Shown one piece after another: positions 1 to 9,879 of a stretch of DNA of 64,000 bases. Within the stretch, counting starts at the first letter, position 1, and every line of letters starts with the position of its first letter. A program made the translations under genes and the position numbers. This DNA comes from Archangium violaceum (lineage in GTDB: Bacteria; Myxococcota; Myxococcia; Myxococcales; Myxococcaceae), in assembly GCF_016859125.1 (NCBI RefSeq), contig NZ_CP069338.1, positions 930,001 to 994,000 on the forward strand, read 5' to 3'. Under the pieces are notes generated by a model. The model was not told the DNA's origin and searched no databases. It saw only the letters and a program-made list of their open reading frames with translations.

Positions 1-1
1 C

Positions 2-1162
2 ATCACCGCGCCGGTGATGCTCCTCGCGCGGATGAACCTGCGCACGCTCCAGGCCACCGACGCCCGGTGCGCCTACGGGTTCGAGCACTATCTCGGGCTG
101 ATGGTGCTCAACGTGCTCGGAGGCGTGCTGCTGTGCTGTGCCATCGGGTGGGTGGTGGGGTATTCGGCGCGCTCCAGCCTCGTCATCACGCTGCTGGCGC
201 TGGCCAAGGGGTTCGAGGCCCTCAGCGAGGTGTTCTACGGGGCCCTGCAGAAGGCCGAGCGGATGGGCCTCATCGCCCGCTCGATCATCGCCAAGAGCGC
301 GCTCTCCGTGGTGCTCGTGGTGCTCGCGCTCCTGAGCACGAGGAGCGCGGCCGCCGCAGCCGCCGCGCTGGGGTTCGCCTGGGCCATCGTGCTCTTCCTG
401 TTCGACACACACGCCTACCGGCGCGTGTTCGGTGGGGAGCGCCCCTGGAGCCTGCTGTGGCGGACGTCCTGGCGCGACCAGGGCGTGCGCCTGAAGAGCC
501 TGCTGGGGCTCGCCTATGCGCTTGGAATCACCGCCCTGCTGAGCTCGCTGCGGCCCAACGTCCCCCGCTATATGTTGGAGGCGCACTTCGGCCAGGCCGA
601 GCTGGGCATGTTCGCCGCGCTCGCCTACTTCACGGCATTGGGAGGCCGGGTGGTCCATGCGCTCGGGCAGGCGGTGAGCCCCCGGCTGGGGCGCTACCAC
701 GCGGCGGGAGAGCAGCGCCGTTACGGCCGAGCGCTCGCGGGCTTCACGGGAGGGGCCGCGCTGGTGGGTGTCTGTGCCATCGCCGGTGCGGTGCTCTTCG
801 GACAGTGGGCGCTGACGCTCTTCTATGGGGCCGCCTACGCACGAAACCTCGAGCTGTTCGTCTGGCTCATGGTGGCCGCCGCGCTGGAGTACGTCTGCGT
901 GAGCCTGCAATTCGGGCTCACGGCGGCGCGGGAGTTGAAGGCACAGGCGCTCATGCTCACCGCCTCTGTCGTGGTGGTCGCGCTGGGGAGCGCGTGGTGG
1001 GTGCCCACCGTGGGGACCGTGGGTGCGGCGTGGGCCCTGGCGTTGGGCTGGCTCGTCGAGCTGGGCGCGAGCGCGTGGCTCTCCGTGCGTGCATGGAGGC
1101 GCCTGGGTCTCCAGGAGGTGGGGACGGCGCCACGAGGTGCCCCTGAGGCCGCGTCGAGGTGA
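2..1162 (+). CDS. Polysaccharide flippase (Wzx/MATE-like), 5' end cut by window
   Basis: This is the C-terminal ~386 residues of a multi-pass membrane protein; the frame is open at the first base, so the true start lies upstream. It shows repeated hydrophobic segments typical of Wzx/MVF-type oligosaccharide flippases, which move undecaprenyl-linked repeat units across the inner membrane. The signature 'LRPNVPRYMLEAHFG' followed by 'ELGMFAALAYF' is the usual mid-protein element of polysaccharide_synt-type exporters. It lies upstream of UDP-glucose dehydrogenase and a sugar-phosphate transferase on the same strand, which supports a role in exopolysaccharide or O-antigen export. The substrate cannot be read from the sequence. 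Confidence 0.82.
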   Translation: MTAPVMLLARMNLRTLQATDARCAYGFEHYLGLMVLNVLGGVLLCCAIGWVVGYSARSSLVITLLALAKGFEALSEVFYGALQKAERMGLIARSIIAKSALSVVLVVLALLSTRSAAAAAAALGFAWAIVLFLFDTHAYRRVFGGERPWSLLWRTSWRDQGVRLKSLLGLAYALGITALLSSLRPNVPRYMLEAHFGQAELGMFAALAYFTALGGRVVHALGQAVSPRLGRYHAAGEQRRYGRALAGFTGGAALVGVCAIAGAVLFGQWALTLFYGAAYARNLELFVWLMVAAALEYVCVSLQFGLTAARELKAQALMLTASVVVVALGSAWWVPTVGTVGAAWALALGWLVELGASAWLSVRAWRRLGLQEVGTAPRGAPEAASR

Positions 1163-1326
1163 CGGGCCAGTGCTCGTACGCCAACACATGGCCAGTCCCC
1201 TGGGACGAGTGGTGGGCGCGCCAGGCAGCACCTACGATCCTGCTCGCTCCGAGCGCTCGGCGCTGCCGGGAGTCGCCGGTACCGGCCCCATCAGAAGGGC
1301 TTGGGTTGGGGCGAGGACGGGCGCAC

Positions 1327-2628
1327 ATGAAGATCTCGGTCATCGGTACGGGTTACGTGGGCCTCGTGGCAGGGGCCTGTTTCGCGGACTCGGGCAACGA
1401 CGTCGTCTGCGTGGACATCAACGCCGAGAAGATCGCGCGGCTGCGCGCGGGCGAGGTCCCCATCTACGAGCCGGGGTTGGAGGAGCTCATCGTGCGCAAC
1501 GTGCGCGAGGGGCGGCTCTCCTTCACCACGGACCTGGCGGGCACCGTGGGGGAAACCCAGGTGGTCTTCATCGCCGTGGGGACACCCGAGGGTGAGAGCG
1601 GAGACGCGGACCTGAGCTACGTCCTCGGCGCCGCGGAGGCGATCGGACGTGCCCTGCGCCAGTACACCGTCGTGGTGGACAAGAGCACCGTCCCGGTGGG
1701 CACGGCGGAGCGGGTCCGGCGCACCATCGCCGCGGTGACCCGGGTCGAGTTCGACGTGGTCTCCAACCCCGAGTTCCTCAAGGAAGGCGCGGCGATCGAG
1801 GACTTCACCAGGCCCGACCGGGTGGTCATCGGGACGGACAGCGAGCGGGCCCGCGCCATCATGGCCGACCTCCATGCCCCCTTCGTGCGCACGGGCAAGC
1901 CCCTGCTCTTCATGGATGCCGCCAGCGCGGAGCTGACGAAGTACGCGGCCAACGCGATGCTCGCGACCCGCATCTCCTTCATGAACGACATCGCCTGCCT
2001 CTGCGAGAAGGTGGGCGCGGACGTGGAGATGGTGCGAAGGGGCATGGGGGCGGACAAGCGCATCGGCCACTCGTTCCTCTTCCCGGGCGTGGGCTACGGC
2101 GGCAGCTGCTTCCCCAAGGACGTGAAGGCACTGGGCGCCACCGCGCGGGAGGTGGGCGTCGAGCTGGACCTGCTACGGGCCGTGGAGCGCACCAACGAGC
2201 GGCAGAAGCGGCTGCTCGTGCACAAGGCGTTGCGCCACTTCGGCCCCTCGCTCGAGGGGCGCCAGCTGGGCGTGTGGGGCCTCTCCTTCAAGCCGAGGAC
2301 GGATGACATGCGGGAGGCGCCTTCCGTGGAGATCATCGAGGGGCTGCTGGCCAAGGGCGCGCGCATCATCGCGCACGACCCCGTCGCCACGGCCAGCGCG
2401 CGGCGGGTATTCGGCAACCGCATCACCTACGCGCCCGGCCCCTACGCCGCAGCCGAAGGCGCCGACGCGCTCTTCATCGTCACCGAGTGGAACGAGTTCC
2501 GCCACCCCGACTTCGAGCGCCTGAAGCACATCATGAAGACGCCCCTCATCTTCGACGGCAGGAACCTCTTCGAGCCCGAACGGATGCGCGCGCGCGGCTT
2601 CACCTACTTCTGCCTGGGACGGGGATGA
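1327..2628 (+). CDS. ugd: UDP-glucose 6-dehydrogenase
   Basis: The 433-residue protein oxidises UDP-glucose to UDP-glucuronate with two NAD+. The N-terminal Rossmann motif GTGYVG is at residues 7-12. The central family segment 'NPEFLKEGAAIEDF' and the catalytic 'GGSCFPKD' (Cys about 261) follow, then the C-terminal UDP-binding domain with 'GLSFKPRTDDMREAPS'. Length matches bacterial Ugd. The reading frame is open further upstream, but the Met at 1327 begins the conserved 'MKISVIG' and is chosen as start. The stop overlaps the next start in ATGA, implying translational coupling with the sugar transferase. UDP-GlcA supplies the acidic sugar of the glycan locus. Confidence 0.95.
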   Translation: MKISVIGTGYVGLVAGACFADSGNDVVCVDINAEKIARLRAGEVPIYEPGLEELIVRNVREGRLSFTTDLAGTVGETQVVFIAVGTPEGESGDADLSYVLGAAEAIGRALRQYTVVVDKSTVPVGTAERVRRTIAAVTRVEFDVVSNPEFLKEGAAIEDFTRPDRVVIGTDSERARAIMADLHAPFVRTGKPLLFMDAASAELTKYAANAMLATRISFMNDIACLCEKVGADVEMVRRGMGADKRIGHSFLFPGVGYGGSCFPKDVKALGATAREVGVELDLLRAVERTNERQKRLLVHKALRHFGPSLEGRQLGVWGLSFKPRTDDMREAPSVEIIEGLLAKGARIIAHDPVATASARRVFGNRITYAPGPYAAAEGADALFIVTEWNEFRHPDFERLKHIMKTPLIFDGRNLFEPERMRARGFTYFCLGRG

Positions 2629-3231
2629 AACACATGCAACGACAGATGGGAGCGGGGCTGTTCCTCAAACAGTGCATCGACCGGCTGGCCGCCACCGCGG
2701 GGCTGGTGTGCCTCGCCCCGGTGATGGCCGCCACGGCCCTGGCCATCCGCGCCACGATGGGCGGCCCCGTCCTCTTCCGACAGGTGCGCCCGGGACGCGG
2801 AGGAAGGACGTTCCAGCTCGTGAAGTTCCGCACCATGCTCGATGCGAAGGACGCGGACGGAAATCCGCTCCCTGACGAGCAGCGCCTCACCCGTGTCGGA
2901 CGCTTCCTGCGCGCGACGAGCCTGGACGAGCTCCCACAGTTGTGGAACGTGCTGCGCGGCGACATGAGCCTGGTGGGGCCGCGCCCGCTGCTGGTCGAAT
3001 ACCTGCCGCGCTACTCCGCCGAGCAGGCCCGGCGCCACGACGTGCTCCCGGGCATCACCGGCTGGGCGCAGGTGAACGGGCGCAACGCACTGGGCTGGGA
3101 GGAACGGTTCCGCCTGGACGTCTGGTACGTGGACAACTGGAGCCTGGCGCTGGACGCGAAGATTCTCGCGATGACCCTCCTGCGTGTCGTGCAGCGCCAG
3201 GGCATCTCCCACGCGGGAGACGCGACGATGT

Positions 3232-4371
<1,140 letters not shown>

Positions 4372-4390
4372 GTGGGGCTCCTGGGGAAGG

Positions 4391-4419
4391 GGCGTGCCGG
4401 GCACTCGGCCCGGCACGCC
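4391..4419. terminator. GC-rich hairpin between lipoprotein and aminotransferase genes
   Basis: Perfect 11-bp inverted repeat (GGCGTGCCGGG / CCCGGCACGCC, 7-base loop). It sits downstream of the minus-strand lipoprotein gene and just before the aminotransferase start. A second hairpin with 7-bp arms lies at 4442-4463. Neither has a T-tract, so attenuation or Rho-linked termination is inferred. Confidence 0.4.
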
Positions 4420-4480
4420 CAGGAGCCTGCCCACCCGCCCCCTCCCGCGCACTCGGGCGGGAGGGAGGGAGGTGTGTTCG

Positions 4481-5728
4481 CTACTTCGCGGCCGCCTCGG
4501 ACAACAGCCGCACGTTGAGCGCGGCGTTCCCGTAGTACTGGGTGTTGTTCCCGACGGAGTGCGACTCGAGCCGCTTCTGGAGGTTGGTGTCGTAGCGGCC
4601 GAGCTTCATCAGACCATCATTGAACCAACCCGTGCCGCTCCCCGAGCCGTCGACGTACGCGGCGTACTTGCCGGCCGAGGGCCAGATGACGGAGTTGAGC
4701 GTCGCGGCGAAGGCGCGGACGTCCGCATCCGTCCACTCCATCTTCGCGTCACGCGCCTCGACGATGTACGCCATCACGCCGTTGCCGTGGGCCACGTCCT
4801 GGCCGGGGCGGGCGGTGGAGCCCCACTTGTCGCTCCAGAAGTAGGCCGACGCGAGGACCGGGCTGGTCTTCATCTGCCCGCGCAGGGACGACGAGTAGTT
4901 CGGCAGGTCCCGGTTGATGTTGTTGAAGACGGCCAGGTAGTTGGCCTTCCGCGTCGCGTCGGTGGTCATGAGCGACAGGTCCATGGCGATATAGGCCCAG
5001 TGCGACGCCATGTGGGTATTGACGCGGTAGATGTAGCTGTTCGCCCCGCGCTTGAACCACTTCTCGAACATGTTCTTCTCGGAGAACGCCAGCAGCTTGT
5101 CGTACTGCGCGCGGTAGGTGGCGTTGTTGTAGAGCTCGGGCGTCTCACGGATGACGCGCAGCAGGCGGGTCACGTAGCGCCAGCAGTAGCTCTCGAACAG
5201 AGGGACCTCCTGCCCCAGCGTGTCCGAGCGCGCCGAGGCCCAGCCCAGGTACGAGTCCTTGAACTGGCTCTTGGGGAGCGACGAGGAGACCTTGGCGTTC
5301 TTGACCACGTTGTTGACGTAGAGCAGGGCGCGGTCGAGGTACTGGGTCTTCCCGGTGGCCCGGTACATCGCGGTGTTCCCGTCGATGCCGTAGGCGAGGT
5401 TGTAGAACTGCCAGCTGTCGAGCGAGGTGCTCATGGGCAGGAAGCTCGAGGTGTGCTCCGAATTCCACTTGTTCACGAACAGCTTCTCCCAGTCCGCGAC
5501 GGAGCGGAGCCCGGCGGGCGTCGCGAGCGTCGTGAGCGCATCCGACCGCGAGGGCAGCGTCTCGGGGCTCGCCTCGGCGCTCGCCTCGGAGCCGCCAGGC
5601 GCAATGCCTTCACTGGAGGACTCCAGCTCGCCGTTGGGGCCGCAGGCCGCTCCGAACAGGAGGGAGAGGAACAACATCGAAGACGTGACGAGACCACGGG
5701 TGCTTCGACGACAGAAACCAGACATCAA
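4481..5728 (-). CDS. Secreted lipoprotein, (alpha/alpha)-toroid-like, putative polysaccharide-active protein
   Basis: The 415-residue protein starts with a lipoprotein signal peptide ending in 'LLFGAAC' (Cys about 29), then a Ser/Glu-rich linker to about residue 65. The rest is helical, with toroid-type repeats such as 'MYRATGKTQYLDRALLYVNN' and Trp/Tyr-rich loops ('FESYCWRYVTRLLR', 'THMASHWAYIAMDLS'). This layout is seen in (alpha/alpha)6-barrel glycoside hydrolases, lyases and glucuronyl epimerases. I cannot assign a family or catalytic residues with confidence. Its position in a glycan locus suggests processing of the exported polysaccharide in the periplasm or at the outer membrane. Met at 5725 is an equally good start. 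Confidence 0.72.
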   Translation of the reverse strand: MMSGFCRRSTRGLVTSSMLFLSLLFGAACGPNGELESSSEGIAPGGSEASAEASPETLPSRSDALTTLATPAGLRSVADWEKLFVNKWNSEHTSSFLPMSTSLDSWQFYNLAYGIDGNTAMYRATGKTQYLDRALLYVNNVVKNAKVSSSLPKSQFKDSYLGWASARSDTLGQEVPLFESYCWRYVTRLLRVIRETPELYNNATYRAQYDKLLAFSEKNMFEKWFKRGANSYIYRVNTHMASHWAYIAMDLSLMTTDATRKANYLAVFNNINRDLPNYSSSLRGQMKTSPVLASAYFWSDKWGSTARPGQDVAHGNGVMAYIVEARDAKMEWTDADVRAFAATLNSVIWPSAGKYAAYVDGSGSGTGWFNDGLMKLGRYDTNLQKRLESHSVGNNTQYYGNAALNVRLLSEAAAK

Positions 5729-5801
5729 TGGCGTCCTTGGGGGAGTAGCCCGCCTCTTGACCGGAGGGATACTCTGTTAGGGGAACGCTGGATTGCGTTC
5801 T

Positions 5802-5831
5802 GTTCACGGCGCCAATGAACGTGTGTACACA
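5802..5831. promoter_or_regulatory. Palindromes in divergent intergenic region (candidate operator)
   Basis: The 227-bp gap between the minus-strand lipoprotein gene and the plus-strand FemAB-like gene contains an inverted repeat GTTCA-N9-TGAAC (5802-5820), directly followed by the perfect 10-bp palindrome TGTGTACACA (5822-5831). The surrounding bases are AT-richer than the genome. A shared regulator site is inferred; no binding protein is identifiable. Confidence 0.35.
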
Positions 5832-5955
5832 ATTTGAATTCCAACCTGGACCCGAGGGTGAAAAGGACAGGTTGCCCGCTCTATGGTGCGAGCCGACGTG
5901 GGCCTGACTGCTCAGGCGACCCATGCGGAGAGCGCGGGACGGGGGGGAAGCAGTC

Positions 5956-6927
5956 ATGACGACGACGGTGGACATGACGACGATGACCCGGCTGAAGGCA
6001 GTCCTGGTCCCCGATGAGGGGAAGTCAGCGCTGTCGGAGGACTACTTCCGCTCGGAGCACCACCTGCGTGCCGAGTGCGTGACGCACACGCTCGTCATCG
6101 ACGGAGGCGAGGGAAGATCGCTGAGGATTCCACTCATCGTGCGGCCCATCGAGGGGACGCCCTATCGAGACGCCGTCTCCCCGTACGGATACCCCAGCGG
6201 GGTGATGAACGGGCTGAGCCAGGTGTCGAAGGAAGCGGTGGACTGGCACGGCACCGAGCTCGTCAGCGTCTTCGTGCGTGACCGCCTGACCGGTCCCCAG
6301 TGCTTCGCGGGTGGGACGGAGCGCAACGAGGTGTTCTTCATCGACCCTCGCCTGCCCGTCGAGTTCCGGGAAATGCACCGCCGGCAGATCCGGCGCAACG
6401 TCCGGCTGGGATTCGAGAGCACCTACTGCCCGGCGCGCGAGGCCTCGCGCGAGGAGCGGGAGGGATTCAAGGCAGCCTACCGGCAGACCATGGTCCGCGA
6501 CGAGGCGAGCGCCCGGTACTTCTTCCCGGACACGTACTTCGAGGAGTTGTTCTCCTCACCCGCCGCGTGGCTCGCGACGGCGCGCGCACCGGACGGCCAC
6601 GTGGCCTCCGCGGCGGTCGGAGTCTCCAGCGACGGCGTGCTGCACTATTACCTCGGCGGGACGGCGGATGCGTACCTGTCACGCTCGCCAGCCAAGAACG
6701 TCTTCACGGCGTTGCTCGAGCTCGGCAGGCAGCTTGGGATGCCGCTCAACCTGGGGGGAGGAATGCAGCCGGGCGACAGCCTCGAGGCGTTCAAACGGGG
6801 CTTCGCGAACGCGAGGTTCCGCCTCTACACCCACGAGCTCATCTGCAATCCGGAGGTGTACGCCCACCTGTCGGCGGGCGCCCCTCGCGGAGAGTACTTT
6901 CCAGCCTACCGGGCGGCCCGGCGCTGA
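5956..6927 (+). CDS. FemAB/GNAT-like acyl- or aminoacyl-transferase
   Basis: The 323-residue protein has the FemAB-related double-GNAT pattern. It contains 'IDPRLPVEFREMHRRQIRRNVRLG', equivalent to the Arg-rich turn of Mur ligase-independent FemX-like proteins in exopolysaccharide clusters. The C-terminal half contains 'HYYLGGTADAYLSRSPAKNVF' and 'LGGGMQPGDSLEAFKRGF', the typical FemAB_like C-terminal core. Such proteins move aminoacyl or acyl groups onto amino sugars or peptides. The ATG at 5956 is preferred; the frame opens 11 codons earlier without a convincing ribosome site. It ends 4 bp from the convergent dehydratase gene. The exact acceptor is unknown; a 4-amino sugar made by neighbouring enzymes is a reasonable guess. 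Confidence 0.78.
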   Translation: MTTTVDMTTMTRLKAVLVPDEGKSALSEDYFRSEHHLRAECVTHTLVIDGGEGRSLRIPLIVRPIEGTPYRDAVSPYGYPSGVMNGLSQVSKEAVDWHGTELVSVFVRDRLTGPQCFAGGTERNEVFFIDPRLPVEFREMHRRQIRRNVRLGFESTYCPAREASREEREGFKAAYRQTMVRDEASARYFFPDTYFEELFSSPAAWLATARAPDGHVASAAVGVSSDGVLHYYLGGTADAYLSRSPAKNVFTALLELGRQLGMPLNLGGGMQPGDSLEAFKRGFANARFRLYTHELICNPEVYAHLSAGAPRGEYFPAYRAARR

Positions 6928-6945
6928 GCGCTCACGAGCGCTCCA
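6926..6945. terminator. Short palindromic sequence between convergent stops
   Basis: The two stop codons of the convergent FemAB-like and dehydratase genes lie inside a TGAGCGCTCA palindrome followed by GAGCGCTC. It may fold in both transcripts. It is too short to call an efficient terminator. Confidence 0.25.
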
Positions 6946-8875
6946 ACCGCTCCACCCGCTCGGCCGCCCGGAGCTTCGCCGGGTTGTACGTCGGGATGAG
7001 GTTGCGGAGGGCGAGCATGACGCCGAACGAGTCACCCGCCTGCGCCACCCGCCGCAACCGCTCGAGCTGGAGCTGGAAGTCCGCGGGTGGAGCCGGGCTC
7101 TGGGCCACCTTGATGCGATTGCGGACCTGCTGGGTGAGCTCCTCCTCCTCGCTCATCAGCGTCTCCTCGATCTTCTCGCCCGGACGCAGCCCTGTGTAGA
7201 TGATGGAGATGTCCTTGCCCGGCACCAGACCCGCCATGGTGATCATGTTCGCGGCGAGCTCCGCGATGCGCACGGGGGTGCCCATGTCGAGGATGCACAG
7301 CTCCCCGTAGCCCTGCAGCCCCGCCAGCACCACGAGCCCGACCGCCTCGGGGATGACCATGAAGTAGCGGGTGCAGTCCGGGTGCGTCACCGTGACCGGC
7401 CCTCCGCGCTGGATCTGCTGCTTGAAGAGTGGCACCACGCTGCCAGCCGAGCCGAGCACGTTACCGAAGCGGACGGCGGTGAACGAGGTGCGTGAACGGG
7501 CCGCGACGTCCCGGATGACCATCTCGGCGAGCCGCTTGGAGGCGCCCATGACCGAGGTGGGATGGACCGCCTTATCCGTGGAGATGAGCACGAAGCGCTC
7601 CGCGCCACAGGCGTCCGCCATGTGTGCGACGTTCAAGGTGCCAAAGACGTTGTTCTTGATGGCCTCCTCGGGCGAGTCCTCCATCAGGGGCACGTGCTTG
7701 TGCGCGGCCGCGTGGAATACGTACTGGGGGGAGTACTCCCTCCCGAGGCGCATCAGCCGGTCCTGGTCCCGGATGTCCGCCACGATGGCGCTCACCGGGA
7801 GATTCGGGTGGCGCTCCTGGAGCTGGCGGACGAGGAGGTAGAGCTCATTCTCGTTGATGTCGAGCAACACGAGTGAAGAGGGCGCGTGCGCCGCGACCTG
7901 GCGCGCGATCTCGCTTCCAATGGAGCCCGCGCTCCCGGTGACGAGGATGCGGCGACCGGCGACGAGCCTGTGCACCTCTTCCTGGTCGAAGGAGATGACG
8001 TCCCGGGGCAACAGGTGCTCCGGGCTGAGCTCGTGCAGCATCGCGGCGGTGATCTTCTGGTCGAGGTAGGCGAAGGACGCGGGGATGATCTTGAACCCCA
8101 CGCTCTGATGCTTGCACAGGCCCAGGATGTGCCGGATGCGCTCGGGGGCCAGGCGGGGGATGGCGATGAGCACCTGGGTCACGCGGTGCTTCGTCACCAG
8201 GTCCGGCAGCGCATCGATGGGGCCGAGCACCGGCTTGCCATTGAGGAAGGAGCCATGCTTGCCCGGGTCATCGTCCACGAGCCCGATGACGTGCCAGGGG
8301 CTGCCGGGCGTGCGCAGGAGGTCGTGCAGCAGGAGGTCTCCGGCGCTGCCCGCACCGACGACGATGGTCCGCTGCGCGCCCCGGGCCCGCGAGCGCTTCT
8401 GGTCGAGGTACCACAGTCGCGCCATCCGTGGGGCGAACCGGTGGGCCCCCATCAGCGCCGTGGAGAGGAAGAACTCGATGGCGACCACCGAGCGAGGCAG
8501 GGCCTCGAAGAAGAAGAAGGACCGGATCGCCTCGAACACGACGGTGGCGACCGTGTTGGCCAGGACGAGCCGGACCGCCTCGTTGAGACCGGAGCTGCGG
8601 AACGACCAGCGGTGCAGCCCGAACCAGACCAGGGTGGCCAGACGCACCGTGAGCAGCACGGGCAGCCTGTGCTCGAACGCCGTCTGCCATTGGGCGGGCA
8701 ACTCCCCATCGAAGCGCAACAACACCGCGCAGAAGAGCGCACCGACCGTGATGGTCGCGTCCAACAGGAGCACGAGCAACGAGCGCAGGCGTGGTGAGGA
8801 ACGCTGAATACCCACCACCTGCTCCATCGGGCGCTCGGCTACAGGAAGAACCCCTTCACTCATTCCTCGAGCCAT
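6932..8875 (-). CDS. Membrane NDP-sugar 4,6-dehydratase (PglF/WbpM/CapD family)
   Basis: The 647-residue protein matches the large two-domain membrane form. It has four transmembrane helices in the first ~150 residues, a CoA-binding-like Rossmann domain ('VVGAGSAGDLLLHDLL'), then the SDR domain with 'ITGSAGSIGSEIARQ'-type glycine motif ('VTGSAGSIGSEIARQVA'). The 'STDKAVHPTSVMGASKR' motif carries the Ser-Met-Lys active-site variant characteristic of this family. These enzymes turn UDP-GlcNAc into UDP-4-keto-6-deoxy-GlcNAc at the cytoplasmic face. It supplies the substrate for the PglE-like aminotransferase encoded at 3232-4371. The C-terminal 'GLRPGEKIEETLMSEEE' is also family-typical. Confidence 0.94.
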   Translation of the reverse strand: MARGMSEGVLPVAERPMEQVVGIQRSSPRLRSLLVLLLDATITVGALFCAVLLRFDGELPAQWQTAFEHRLPVLLTVRLATLVWFGLHRWSFRSSGLNEAVRLVLANTVATVVFEAIRSFFFFEALPRSVVAIEFFLSTALMGAHRFAPRMARLWYLDQKRSRARGAQRTIVVGAGSAGDLLLHDLLRTPGSPWHVIGLVDDDPGKHGSFLNGKPVLGPIDALPDLVTKHRVTQVLIAIPRLAPERIRHILGLCKHQSVGFKIIPASFAYLDQKITAAMLHELSPEHLLPRDVISFDQEEVHRLVAGRRILVTGSAGSIGSEIARQVAAHAPSSLVLLDINENELYLLVRQLQERHPNLPVSAIVADIRDQDRLMRLGREYSPQYVFHAAAHKHVPLMEDSPEEAIKNNVFGTLNVAHMADACGAERFVLISTDKAVHPTSVMGASKRLAEMVIRDVAARSRTSFTAVRFGNVLGSAGSVVPLFKQQIQRGGPVTVTHPDCTRYFMVIPEAVGLVVLAGLQGYGELCILDMGTPVRIAELAANMITMAGLVPGKDISIIYTGLRPGEKIEETLMSEEEELTQQVRNRIKVAQSPAPPADFQLQLERLRRVAQAGDSFGVMLALRNLIPTYNPAKLRAAERVERLERS

Positions 8876-9207
8876 CAGCTCTCCTCACTCCGGGCTTGCG
8901 CGGGCACTGCTGTGTGTTGCCCTGTTTGATCCGGCAGCAGAGGGTGGAGAGAGGGACCTCAGGTTCCAAGTTGCCCTCGAGAGCATGGACCTTTGATGCG
9001 AGTCACCTGAAAGGAAATGGGCGGATGCCCCTCCCTGACGGGCAGCCGCTGAGGACTCGCGCGGCTGTGCGTCTGCAAGGACGTGGACAGGGGCCGCGCG
9101 CGTCCCCCGCGGGAATGTTCACGCGGCGTCCCGTACGGCTGGCGGATGTGTCAACGGCAGGGTGAATGGTGCTAAGCCCATCGGAGCCGCAGCTTTCGAT
9201 CCGGTGA
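8876..9207. other. Intergenic region between divergent dehydratase and acetyltransferase genes
   Basis: This 332-bp gap presumably holds the promoters of both flanking genes. I see no convincing -35/-10 pair, no protein-like reading frame and no hairpin above background. A few AT-richer stretches (about 8925-8945 and 8990-9020) are the likeliest promoter positions. Confidence 0.5.
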
Positions 9208-9864
9208 ATGCCAGTGGCCCAAACGAGAACAAAGCCCAAGCTGGTCATCTATGGATGTGGGGGACACGGAAAGGTGATCGCCGACATCGCACTGACCTGC
9301 GGTCTGACCGTCGAGGGCTTCGTCGACGATAGGGTACCGGAGGGTGGGAGGGTACTCGACCTTCCCATCCTCGGAGGTGCCGCCTGGCTCGAGGCGCGTC
9401 GAGCCGACGTGAGGGTCGCGCTCGGAATTGGAGAGAACCAGGCGCGGTGTCGCGTCTACGAGCTGTGCGAACGGCTCGGGATGATTCCGGCCACCTTGAT
9501 TCACCCGACCGCCGCCGTGGCATCGTCCGCCCGGCTCGGAGCGGGTGTCGTCGTCATGGCCCAGGCAGTCATCAACCCGGATGCGCGGGTCGCGAACGGG
9601 GCCATCATCAACAGCGGGGCCATCGTCGAGCACGACTGTGAGATCGGCGCGTTCGCCCACCTGTCGCCCAATGCAACGCTCGGGGGAGCCGTGCGGATCG
9701 GAGCCCTCGCGCACCTGGGCCTTGGGGCCTCCGTCCTGCCGGGCAAAGCCGTGGGGGATGAAGCCGTGGTCGGCGCCGGCGCGGTGGTACTCGACGATGT
9801 TCCACCCCGAGTGGTGGTGGTCGGGGTTCCGGCGCGCATCAAACGTCAGCGAGAGGACCGCTGA
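9208..9864 (+). CDS. NeuD/PglD-like left-handed beta-helix acetyltransferase
   Basis: The 218-residue protein opens with a Rossmann-like sugar-nucleotide-binding domain ('KLVIYGCGGHGKVIADIA'), then hexapeptide repeats building a left-handed beta helix (from 'IHPTAAVASSARLGAG' to 'VGAGAVVLDDVPP'). The catalytic-base His lies in 'SGAIVEHDCEIG'. This is the layout of PglD/NeuD/PerB enzymes, which N-acetylate UDP-4-amino sugars with acetyl-CoA. Encoded next to the dehydratase, it likely makes the UDP-diacetamido sugar used by the PglC-like transferase. It ends 15 bp before the convergent FemAB-like stop. Confidence 0.92.
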   Translation: MPVAQTRTKPKLVIYGCGGHGKVIADIALTCGLTVEGFVDDRVPEGGRVLDLPILGGAAWLEARRADVRVALGIGENQARCRVYELCERLGMIPATLIHPTAAVASSARLGAGVVVMAQAVINPDARVANGAIINSGAIVEHDCEIGAFAHLSPNATLGGAVRIGALAHLGLGASVLPGKAVGDEAVVGAGAVVLDDVPPRVVVVGVPARIKRQREDR

Positions 9865-9879
9865 GCCCGGCTCGGCCCG